A DNA stretch of 8,415 bases. It comes from Desulfobacteraceae bacterium. GTDB lineage: Bacteria > Desulfobacterota > Desulfobacteria > Desulfobacterales > SURF-7. The notes beneath the pieces are model-generated. The model saw only the letters and a list, made by a program, of their open reading frames with translations. It was not told where the DNA came from and ran no database searches. Shown here one piece after another: positions 1 through 5,988 of the stretch. The stretch covers positions 1 through 8,415 of the forward strand of contig JAUXCK010000102.1 of NCBI GenBank assembly GCA_030618925.1, read 5' to 3'. The position numbers and the translations under genes were made by a program. How positions within the stretch are numbered: the first letter of the stretch is position 1; each line of letters starts with the position of its first letter.

Positions 1-2
1 CA

Positions 3-188
3 TTTGCGGTGAATACGTTACTTGATGTAAAGAAACGCGGAAGATCTCCGCAGAACGCCCTGCCGATCCTGTCTGTCTATATGGGGCATGAATCCTATGA
101 GCATACGGTCAGGTATCTAAAGGTGATGGATGCGCTGCAAAGGTACAGACTGATGCGTTTTGCCATGGCCCGCAAGGATGAAGTATGA
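3..188 (+). CDS. Tyrosine recombinase, C-terminal 61 residues (5' end outside window)
   Basis: The frame is open from the window edge to a TGA at 186-188. It encodes the tail of a phage-integrase-family (tyrosine) recombinase, which cuts and rejoins DNA through a covalent 3'-phosphotyrosine. The visible part holds the last two catalytic landmarks: the motif YMGHES, whose His is residue 29 of the fragment, and the nucleophile region TVRYLKV with Tyr at residue 38. The opening FAVNTLL matches what usually follows the HxxR box, so that box lies just outside the window. Its stop overlaps the start of the next recombinase by ATGA, so the two are probably translated together. Two or three overlapping recombinases are typical of RIT elements and of Tn554 TnpA/TnpB. 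This one would be the middle gene of a trio or the first of a pair. The family call is firm; the element type is inferred. Confidence 0.85.
   Translation, partial: FAVNTLLDVKKRGRSPQNALPILSVYMGHESYEHTVRYLKVMDALQRYRLMRFAMARKDEV
174..178 (+). promoter_or_regulatory. Shine-Dalgarno site inside the upstream recombinase gene
   Basis: AAGGA lies six bases before the ATG at 185, within the last codons of the preceding recombinase. Together with the ATGA overlap it supports 185 as the true start and suggests coupled translation. Confidence 0.6.
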
Positions 189-1204
189 AACTTTCCATTT
201 GCGTTCATCAATTTTTTGATCAGTACTTGAATCGTGTAAGGGGCTGCAGTAAAAATACGGTAAAAGCCTATCGGGAGGCATTTACGCTTTTTCTGCCCTT
301 TGCGGCCGATTATTATCACACCAGGACGCGCGATCTTGAGGTTTCTCATCTTTCAATAGATCTGGTTCTTGATTTTTTAGATCACCTGGAATCCCAGCGG
401 AGCAATACAGTCAGAACACGCAATCATCGTCTTGCTGCGATAAAATCTTTTGCTAAAATGGTTCGAATCTTTTATCCGGAAAACCGACTGGTTGCGGAGA
501 AAATACTAAACCTTCAACAAAAAAGAGCCCAAAAAAAGCTGATCGGGTTTTTGTATTATGAAGAGATATTATCCGCCTTTAATGCTGTTGATCTGAAGGC
601 TCAAACCGGGTTCCGGGATTATACGATTCTCCATCTGCTTGCCGACGCAGGTATAAGAGCAAGCGAGCTTGCGACGCTCAGGCTGGATGACTTTACGCCA
701 GAACACTACACTTTGGGTGTTTTGGGAAAGGGCAACAAATATCGTTTGATCGCGCTTGAGCAGAAAACCACAGATCTTATGAGAATCTATATCAGAAAGT
801 ATCGATCAAAACCAAAACCGCTATTTGGCGAAAGACTTTTTATAAGTAAACACAGGAAAGGGTTAACCCGAAAAGGGGTGTATCTTCTTTGCAGAAAATA
901 TCTTTTAAAGGCGTTGAGCCCCAAACGGTTTGAGGAGATCGAGCCTGTTCACGGGTTCAGGCATTCATGTGCCGTACACATGCTTGCCCAGGGCAGGTCT
1001 TTATCAGATATCAAGAACCACCTGGGGCATGAGAGTATAGAATCCACCAAAGTGTATTTACATATGGATATGAGGAGTAAACGAAAAGTACAGGAGAAAT
1101 ATTTTGAATATCTGCAGTCAACCCTTGCCCATGATCCGAAACTGGATGATCTGATTGTCTGGGAGCACAGGAAAGAAACACTGGACTGGCTGGACAGCCT
1201 CTAA
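185..1204 (+). CDS. Tyrosine recombinase, complete, RitC-like (last gene of a tandem set)
   Basis: A 339-residue site-specific recombinase of the phage-integrase family. The N-terminal SAM-like core-binding domain spans about residues 5-105 (SKNTVKAYREAF; RTRNHRLAAIKSFA). The catalytic domain spans about 120-310. All catalytic residues are visible: Arg158 (DAGIRASEL), Lys182 (GKGNKYR), His256 and Arg259 (HGFRH), His282 (LGHES) and the nucleophile Tyr291 (KVYLHM). The protein should therefore be active. A tail of about 30 residues after the active site (DPKLDDL...WLDSL) resembles what I recall for the third protein of recombinase trios. The length also fits that class, and the 4-base ATGA overlap with the upstream recombinase matches RIT gene order. 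It most likely mobilises the element of which this is the right-hand part. A plain two-gene Tn554-like arrangement is the alternative, since the first gene of any trio would be outside the window. Confidence 0.9.
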   Translation: MKLSICVHQFFDQYLNRVRGCSKNTVKAYREAFTLFLPFAADYYHTRTRDLEVSHLSIDLVLDFLDHLESQRSNTVRTRNHRLAAIKSFAKMVRIFYPENRLVAEKILNLQQKRAQKKLIGFLYYEEILSAFNAVDLKAQTGFRDYTILHLLADAGIRASELATLRLDDFTPEHYTLGVLGKGNKYRLIALEQKTTDLMRIYIRKYRSKPKPLFGERLFISKHRKGLTRKGVYLLCRKYLLKALSPKRFEEIEPVHGFRHSCAVHMLAQGRSLSDIKNHLGHESIESTKVYLHMDMRSKRKVQEKYFEYLQSTLAHDPKLDDLIVWEHRKETLDWLDSL

Positions 1205-1249
1205 AGCGGAAACAGGGATGTATGTCCGGCCCGGATAAGAAGAGGAATA

Positions 1250-1269
1250 TATAATGATGAAAAATTATG
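1250..1269. repeat. Inverted-repeat unit, copy 1 (TATAAT-N8-ATTATG)
   Basis: TATAAT at 1250-1255 and ATTATG at 1264-1269 flank eight bases. Five base pairs (ATAAT/ATTAT) are exact; the outermost pair is T/G. Copy 2 at 1304-1323 has the same arm length and spacer. Short arms around a 6-8 bp spacer are the usual plan of a tyrosine recombinase core site, so this may be a recombinase-binding site. TATAAT could also be read as a -10 box, but I see no -35 box at the right distance (about 1226-1232 is CG-rich). Confidence 0.4.
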
Positions 1270-1303
1270 TCTTCATTTAAACGGATGGTTTTTGGAAGTC
1301 TGT

Positions 1304-1323
1304 CATAATCATTTGATATTATG
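1304..1323. repeat. Inverted-repeat unit, copy 2 (CATAAT-N8-ATTATG)
   Basis: CATAAT at 1304-1309 and ATTATG at 1318-1323 form a perfect 6-bp inverted repeat around eight bases. With a two-base bulge the symmetry extends inward through CA/TG. It starts exactly 54 bp after copy 1, about five helical turns, so both units face the same side of the DNA. The arms recall the CATAA/TTATG core of bacterial dif sites, but the distance between those pentamers is 10 bp here rather than 6, so it is not an ordinary dif. Confidence 0.45.
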
Positions 1324-1360
1324 CCGGATTTGTTGTAATTTTGCCCCCGTGCGCGTATTG

Positions 1361-1379
1361 TAATCTTTTCAAAAGGTTA
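1361..1379. repeat. Near-perfect 19-bp palindrome
   Basis: TAATCTTTT-C-AAAAGGTTA: nine paired positions around a central C, with one mismatch (T/G at position 4 from each end). There is no room for a loop and no T-run after it, so a dimeric protein-binding site is likelier than a terminator. It lies 18 bp before the start of the 58-codon ORF at 1397, the right place for an operator, though a recombinase accessory site is equally possible. Confidence 0.35.
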
Positions 1380-1396
1380 GTGGGGTTGGAGACATA

Positions 1397-1573
1397 ATGG
1401 AAATGATATGTATCATAGATTTTAATTCAGAGTTTGTGATAGGCAGAATCTATATAAAAGATGATTTAGCGCGTAAATTTTATGTGTCTCTTCTTGACAA
1501 TATATATATTGCAGATGTAAACAAGGTATACAAGAAGATTCAGGTCTGTGCTATTCACAAGTTATTCTCGTAA
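1397..1573 (+). CDS. Small hypothetical protein, 58 aa
   Basis: ATG at 1397 is preceded by GGAG at 1388-1391, five bases upstream, a good ribosome-binding site; the stop is TAA at 1571-1573. The product begins MEMICIIDFNSEFVIG and ends in a basic stretch (KVYKKIQV...HKLFS). I recognise no domain, signal peptide or membrane segment. The next start, 1614, follows after 40 bp in the same direction. Arguments for a real gene are the ribosome-binding site and the absence of any in-frame break. Arguments against are the very short length, the AT-rich surroundings and a promoter-like TTGACA inside it. It may equally be a fragment of a decayed gene. Confidence 0.35.
   Translation: MEMICIIDFNSEFVIGRIYIKDDLARKFYVSLLDNIYIADVNKVYKKIQVCAIHKLFS
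1494..1521 (+). promoter_or_regulatory. Possible sigma-70 promoter upstream of the broken lipoprotein gene
   Basis: A perfect -35 hexamer TTGACA (1494-1499), a 16-bp spacer rich in TA steps, and a weak -10 TGTAAA (1516-1521, four of six matches). It lies about 90 bp before the lipoprotein start at 1614 and could serve that gene and the downstream deacylase. The region is AT-rich enough for a chance match. Confidence 0.25.
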
Positions 1574-1601
1574 GGTTTTCTATACGTTAATTCTTATTAT
1601 G

Positions 1602-1610
1602 AAAGGAGGG
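1602..1610 (+). promoter_or_regulatory. Strong Shine-Dalgarno site of the broken lipoprotein gene
   Basis: AAAGGAGGG, an almost full match to the anti-Shine-Dalgarno sequence, ends three bases before the ATG at 1614. It fixes 1614 as the original start and shows that the reading frame entering the signal peptide is the one broken at 1638-1642. Confidence 0.6.
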
Positions 1611-1613
1611 TTC

Positions 1614-1888
1614 ATGTTACATAAATTGAGTCTTGGCTTTTTATTATGTTCTCTCTGGCTGCATTTGGATGTGACCCACCTCCTTTTGAAGAGGAATTTC
1701 TTACCTCTGAGATGGGCGGATGGTCTGTTGATAATGGTGTTTGGCAAATCGGTACACCTACAGATGTTGGCCCAGAAGCTTGCCATACCCCTCCGTATTG
1801 TGCGGGTACGATTATAGATGGGCCTTATCCCGCTGTTAATTCTCGTCTCATCAGCCCCACTATTATCTTGCCTGAGGTTATCGGTGAA
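1614..1888 (+). pseudogene. Lipoprotein with jelly-roll-like extracellular domain; frameshifted and truncated
   Basis: From ATG 1614 the frame starts like a lipoprotein leader (MLHKLSLGF) but then runs into meaningless sequence. Restoring one T in the T5 run at 1638-1642 joins it to the other frame, which continues FFIMFSLAAFGC-DPPPFEEEF. That gives a basic start, a hydrophobic core and a lipobox-like AFGC. After the cysteine come segments such as GWSVDNGVWQIGTPT, CAGTIIDG and SRLISPTIILPE. They resemble the MAM/concanavalin-like 'choice-of-anchor' domains of large secreted proteins. Only about the first 80 residues after the shift remain. At about 1888 the likeness ends and, in the same frame, amidase-like sequence begins near 1916. 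The ORF starting at 1646 is just the open part of the second frame. The gene is dead unless the shift is programmed or a sequencing error. Confidence 0.6.
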
Positions 1889-1915
1889 TTAAAAGCCAAA
1901 TCGTCGGAATTGAGG

Positions 1916-2198
1916 ATGATGAAAGTGATCAACACACTCAAGATATGGAAATTACTCAAGATTTCGGGGATCGTGGATAAGATGGCCATCAACGTCTTGG
2001 CCAAAACCCCCTTCACCCAGTTGGCCAATTTCACGGGACAACGCCATGTCAGTTCCTCTTCACTGGACCCCCGAAAACCTCCCCTGCGGAGTACAGTTCA
2101 TCGCCCCCTTCGCAGACGAAACCACCCTCTTCCAATTGGCGGCTCAATTGGAAAAGGAAAAGCCCTGGTTCAATCGGAGGACTCCGATTGATAGATAG
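1916..2198 (+). pseudogene. Amidase (amidase-signature family), C-terminal remnant with frameshift
   Basis: Two frames must be joined. The first, to 2041, carries KTPFTQLANFTGQ. The second, from 2043 to TAG at 2196-2198, carries AMSVPLHWTPENLPCG, VQFIAPFADETTLF and LAAQLEKEKPWFNRR. Together they read as the characteristic C-terminus of amidase-signature hydrolases (family of 6-aminohexanoate-cyclic-dimer hydrolase and GatA), which usually have TGQPAMSVPL at the join. The single base between the halves suggests that two bases of a Pro codon were lost. The Ser-Ser-Lys catalytic core, which lies earlier in the protein, is absent, so no activity is possible. The upstream part was replaced by the lipoprotein remnant in the same frame. 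The stop lies 21 bp before the deacylase start, so the two were probably cotranscribed for cleavage of acylated amino-acid amides; that role is inferred. Confidence 0.7.
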
Positions 2199-2219
2199 AG
2201 GAATAATGAGAGGAATCAA

Positions 2220-3899
2220 ATGAAGCATAAAAAAAAGAGTTGCACAAGACGAGAATTCATTAAAAAGACCTCAAGTATAGTTGCCGGCGTAACAGTTGTT
2301 GGGACTGTTTCAGGATTGGCTTCAGGGTGCGACAATCAACGACGAAACATGGCAGCCTATGATGTGGTGATTAAAAACGGCACCATATATGATGGGACAC
2401 TTTCTGACCCCTTGATTGCCGATGTCGGCATTAAGGGAGACCGGATTGTTGAGATCGGAAAGATTCCTGAAGCAAATGAGTATCACGTGGTGGATGCCGC
2501 TGGTTTGGCTGTTACCCCAGGTTTTATAGATATCCATACCCATTGCGATATGACATTTAAGAGAAGCGGGATAAAGCGATTTGCCGCCTATGTGATACCC
2601 AGTTTTAAGGGAAATTACAACTACCTATACCAGGGTGTCACCACTGTTGTCACCGGCAATTGCGGCTATGGGTACACAGATACCCAATATTGGATGGACC
2701 TGGTCAATGCAATGGATTTCGGCACCAATGTTTACCACCTGGCTCCCCATGGCATGATTCGGATTGAGTTGTTTGGAGAAAACCAGCCTCGCGAGCTTAC
2801 TCAAAATCAACTTGACGCCATGAAACATAGGGTGGCAGAAGAGATGGAGAAAGGAGCCATAGGATTTTCAACAGGCCTGGAATATGCGCCAGGGCTTCTT
2901 TCATCCACCAGAGAATTGATTGAGTTAAATAAGGTTGTTCGCAAATATGGCCGTATACATACCACCCATCTACGGGATCAGACCGGCAGCGCCCACCCCA
3001 GCGGAAAACCGGGGATTGAAGTGGCACTTGAGGAAGCCTTTGAAATCGGAAGACGCGCAGAAATTCCCATACAGGTTTCCCATTTAACCATCAAAGCCCC
3101 CTTCAACCAGGCAAAGGCATCAAAAATATTAGAGATGTTTGAGCAGGCACGGCATGAAGGAATTGATGTGACAGCAGATCAGTTCCCTTATGCTTCCGGA
3201 CAGACTCTTCTGTCAGCCCGTTTACCCAACAAATTTAAAAGCCCGAATGGGGTGAAAGAAAAATATAAAACCAAAGAGGGAAGGCGACAAATTAAAGCAG
3301 CCATCGAAGATCGCTTTACCTACAGCGGGCCGGAAAAGGTGATGATCGCCTTGTATCCTCAGGACAAATCCTATGAAAGAAAAACTCTTGTGGAAATAGC
3401 TGAAATAGCAGGCAAGTCACCGGCTGACTGTTACGTAGACATGGTTTGTGAACCCACGGCCCCACTGACAATTTTCTTTGACTATATTCAGGATAATGTT
3501 AACGAGATCATGTCCAAAGCTGATATCATTACAGCCTCGGATGGTTTTACGGTTCCGGGAAAATTCGTTAAATTGTATCCGGCTTGCTACGGAACATTCC
3601 CCAAAAGGTACAGAGAATGTGTCATAAACAGAAAAGACATGTCGGTTGCTGCTGCCATTCGAACCATGACCTCCCTACCTGCAGAAAAATTTAATATGAA
3701 AAAGAGGGGAAAAATAGCAAAAGGCTATTATGCGGACATTGCCGTTATAAATCTCAACACTTTCCGTGCCCTTTCCACCTACAATAATCCATCTCAATAC
3801 TCGGAAGGCATCCAACACCTCTTTGTAAACGGAACTCAATCCATAGAAAACGGAGAAGCAACACACAAGAGAGACGGCAGGGGATTAATTATGGCGTAG
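2220..3899 (+). CDS. N-acyl-D-amino-acid deacylase, Tat-exported lipoprotein
   Basis: A 559-residue amidohydrolase-superfamily enzyme that by family removes the acyl group from N-acyl-D-amino acids. AGAGGA lies five bases before the ATG. The N-terminus has a twin-arginine motif (TRREFIKK, Arg10-Arg11), a hydrophobic stretch and a lipobox-like ASGC at Cys37, so export folded and anchoring to a membrane is likely. The amidohydrolase fold begins near residue 47 (YDVVIKNGTIYDG). Likely metal and catalytic residues are His106 and His108 (DIHTH), Cys148 (TGNCG, the cysteine ligand typical of D-aminoacylases), His250 (THLRD), His288 (VSHL) and Asp441 (ASDG). The C-terminal motifs YGTFP, MTSLPAEKF, GYYADI and NPSQYSEGI also fit. 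The segment between His108 and Cys148 seems longer than usual (about residues 112-135). The acyl-amino-acid substrate cannot be told from sequence. Relatives include D-glutamate deacylases. Confidence 0.85.
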   Translation: MKHKKKSCTRREFIKKTSSIVAGVTVVGTVSGLASGCDNQRRNMAAYDVVIKNGTIYDGTLSDPLIADVGIKGDRIVEIGKIPEANEYHVVDAAGLAVTPGFIDIHTHCDMTFKRSGIKRFAAYVIPSFKGNYNYLYQGVTTVVTGNCGYGYTDTQYWMDLVNAMDFGTNVYHLAPHGMIRIELFGENQPRELTQNQLDAMKHRVAEEMEKGAIGFSTGLEYAPGLLSSTRELIELNKVVRKYGRIHTTHLRDQTGSAHPSGKPGIEVALEEAFEIGRRAEIPIQVSHLTIKAPFNQAKASKILEMFEQARHEGIDVTADQFPYASGQTLLSARLPNKFKSPNGVKEKYKTKEGRRQIKAAIEDRFTYSGPEKVMIALYPQDKSYERKTLVEIAEIAGKSPADCYVDMVCEPTAPLTIFFDYIQDNVNEIMSKADIITASDGFTVPGKFVKLYPACYGTFPKRYRECVINRKDMSVAAAIRTMTSLPAEKFNMKKRGKIAKGYYADIAVINLNTFRALSTYNNPSQYSEGIQHLFVNGTQSIENGEATHKRDGRGLIMA

Positions 3900-4565
3900 T
3901 AATAAAAACGGTCCTATAACCAAGAAAAAGGCTAAAACGATTTAAACCTGCTCCAGGCAAAAGATACCACCATTTACAGATCTGCGAGCTTGTCAGCCTG
4001 AAGCATGTACCAGAAGCGATTTTAGCATGGTAATTGCTGGCAACCGCTTCACCACGATTTTGAGTTCGCCCTTTTTGGTAACTTTAAGATTTGGTTCACG
4101 CTGATTCCAGCGAAAACCGATTTCGTGAGCTAACGAGACAGGGCTATGGCAATATGGCTTCCAGGTTGAAGACTCAGCAGGTTGTTTGGGAGAGACAGTT
4201 TGGTTTGCTGTTAATGTTGTGGAGTAAACATCTTGTGTGGATAATTGCATGAATCATCAAAGCAGGGTCAGCAATGGCCTTGCCGTTTTTTCTTTTCCCC
4301 TGGCAATTTTCATCGATGCTTGTGATTCCAAAATCATATACACCAGCATTAACCCTCGCATCAATCTGGGAGTACATCGTTGATATTCCTAAGTTCAATC
4401 ATCCGAGCAGCTTCGGGCCACATTTCTCTTTCAGCATTCAAAAACTACGTTAAGCTGGATCCATCTGTTGTCATGCGGCTTGTGGATCAAAATCAGCCCG
4501 AAGAGCCAAAAGTGTATAAAAATCGAATAAACAACCCAGAGGGCCTGTAAATAAAGAGTTACATA
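3900..4565. other. 666-bp gap between convergent genes; only broken reading frames
   Basis: No intact gene, tRNA or repeat array is visible. On the minus strand several short stretches look protein-like but lie in different frames. One at 4361-4438 contains NAEREMWPEAARMIEL. Another at about 4174-4398 contains DARVNAGVYDFGITSIDEN and then ADPALMIH. A third at 3993-4140 contains FRWNQREPNLKVTKKGELK, followed in another frame by RFWYMLQADKLADL before a stop near 3977. They may be one decayed gene, perhaps a transposase, read in the same direction as the operon to the right, but I cannot name a family. No clear hairpin-plus-T-run terminator was found for either flanking gene. A weak 5-bp stem (AGGCCC/GGGTT with wobble pairs, about 4535-4547 on the minus strand) followed by T-rich sequence is the best candidate. 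Confidence 0.4.
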
Positions 4566-5966
4566 TCATTTGTAAATCATCCCTTTTCCCTGTACCTCCC
4601 GGTTCAGCTTATTGGATAAATGCAGCCCTTCAAGCACAAATTCGACAGCAGATGATACTTCTTGAGGGCTGTTCGTATCAACCAGGGTTTGAACCGCTTC
4701 TTTCATGCCTGGAATGAGATTCAATCCATCCATATAAGTCTCAGAAAGCTGAATCCGGGAAATTTCAGCTGACATCCCGTTTTGAAATGATTCAATAATG
4801 GCTGACAAGTCCTCCGTCTTAAAATACTCATCAAATACGACTTTTACGGCACGCCTGGCGAGCCCTTCTACTATTTTCCCCTCTTTGGTTTCAGCGGCTT
4901 CATATTCCGGCTCCAGTTTGCCTGTGACAGCAGGGAATATGGACTCAATATCAGTGATCCGCGGGACAGCCTTTGTCTCACCCAGCTCAAGGCATCTCTT
5001 TAAAGCACTCCCCATAATCGCCTCATAACTTCTTATGGATACCCGACAGCTGACGCCCGAGCTCTGATTGATATCCGGGCTGCTTCGTGCCTGAAACGTG
5101 ATCTCTGCCAATATCCCCTTGATGAATTCAGGAACAAAGCTTTCCACATTGTCAACGGAAACGCGTCTGACCTCCTGCTCCATAATGGCAATCTCATGCT
5201 TTTTCTCGAGAGGATAATGTGTCCTCACCTGAACATCAAACCGGTCTTTTAAAGGGGTTATGATTCTTCCTCTATTTGTATAATCTTCGGGATTGGCTGT
5301 GGCAATAATCAAAATATCCAGCGGAAGGCGTACAGGGAATCCTTTTATCTGAAGGTCATTTTCCTCCATAATATTAAAAAAGGCCACCTGTATCTTTTCT
5401 GCAAGATCAGGGAGTTCATTGATCGCAAAAATACTTCTGTTTGCTCTTGGCACCAGACCGAAGTGTATCGCAGACGCGTCGTCCAGGGTTCGGCCCTGTG
5501 CAATTTTGATCGGATCTACTTCTCCAACAAGATCGGCTGTGCTGACATCGGATGTGGCCAGTTTTTCAATCAATCGTTTATCCCTCGGGACATAGGCGAT
5601 TGGCAGGTCATCTCCCTCTTCAGCAAGGCGCTTCCTGCAATCCGTACATATTGGATTAAAGGGGTTATCATTTATGGGGCAACCCGCCACAGCCGGAATC
5701 TCATCATCCAGAAAATCTGTCATACTCCTGATGATCCTGCTCTTTCCCTGGCCCCGCTCTCCAAGGATGATCATATTGTGCCCGCACAGAATCGCATTTA
5801 CAAGACCCGGCAGCACTGTCTCATCATATCCGATCAGTTCCGGGAACAGGGGATCCTTTGCAGCCATTTTCCGGATTAAATTGTTTCTCATCTCTTCGCG
5901 GACATCGGGTAAACGGGAAATTGTTTTTTTTAATTCACCCAGTGTTCCGGGTTTTTTTGAATTCAT
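4566..5966 (-). CDS. AAA+ ATPase, magnesium-chelatase ChlI / MoxR-like
   Basis: A 466-residue AAA+ ATPase that should remodel a protein partner using ATP. Walker A is GERGQGKS (69-76) and Walker B is IFAINE (179-184), with Asn183 where most AAA+ proteins have Asp. As I recall, NELPDL is normal for this subfamily. Sensor 1 is ATAN225, a likely arginine finger is Arg242 (LKDRFD), and a sensor 2 arginine is in SCRVS (Arg308). Three cysteines in an insert after Walker A (Cys96, Cys107, Cys110) could bind a metal. GAGGA precedes the ATG by six bases, and the gap to the glycosyltransferase upstream is 22 bp, so it is the last gene of the operon. It is often annotated 'magnesium chelatase', but no pigment genes are near and a chlorophyll role is unlikely. 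Relatives usually pair with a VWA-domain protein; none follows here. Confidence 0.8.
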   Translation of the reverse strand: MNSKKPGTLGELKKTISRLPDVREEMRNNLIRKMAAKDPLFPELIGYDETVLPGLVNAILCGHNMIILGERGQGKSRIIRSMTDFLDDEIPAVAGCPINDNPFNPICTDCRKRLAEEGDDLPIAYVPRDKRLIEKLATSDVSTADLVGEVDPIKIAQGRTLDDASAIHFGLVPRANRSIFAINELPDLAEKIQVAFFNIMEENDLQIKGFPVRLPLDILIIATANPEDYTNRGRIITPLKDRFDVQVRTHYPLEKKHEIAIMEQEVRRVSVDNVESFVPEFIKGILAEITFQARSSPDINQSSGVSCRVSIRSYEAIMGSALKRCLELGETKAVPRITDIESIFPAVTGKLEPEYEAAETKEGKIVEGLARRAVKVVFDEYFKTEDLSAIIESFQNGMSAEISRIQLSETYMDGLNLIPGMKEAVQTLVDTNSPQEVSSAVEFVLEGLHLSNKLNREVQGKGMIYK

Positions 5967-5988
5967 CGTCGTTCCTCACAAATCTTGT

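Larger units (their letters stand above)
1205..1396. other. Non-coding region after the recombinases; possible element end
   Basis: About 190 bp, noticeably AT-rich, with no convincing reading frame. It contains the two inverted-repeat units and the palindrome listed separately. Its position just after the last recombinase gene is where the right terminus of a RIT- or Tn554-like element would be expected. I cannot place an exact boundary because the left end is outside the window. Confidence 0.4.

Noticed and set aside
1304..1323. A chromosomal dif (XerCD) site
   Set aside because: The CATAA/TTATG arms match, but the gap between them is 10 bp rather than 6, and the outer halves do not resemble the XerC and XerD arms.
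1361..1379. A rho-independent terminator for the recombinases
   Set aside because: The arms meet with no usable loop and no run of T follows, so it does not have terminator shape.
1548..1817. An 89-codon protein starting upstream of the lipoprotein
   Set aside because: It is the unshifted frame of the broken lipoprotein with a chance extension; the strong ribosome-binding site points to 1614, and the sequence after the T-run makes no sense as protein.
2322..3027. Three minus-strand open frames opposite the deacylase
   Set aside because: They mirror the codon pattern of the intact deacylase gene and show no motifs of their own.
4566..5966. A true magnesium chelatase for chlorophyll synthesis
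   Set aside because: Only the AAA+ core is shared. There are no pigment genes nearby, and the cysteine insert and NELPDL motif mark a different subfamily.
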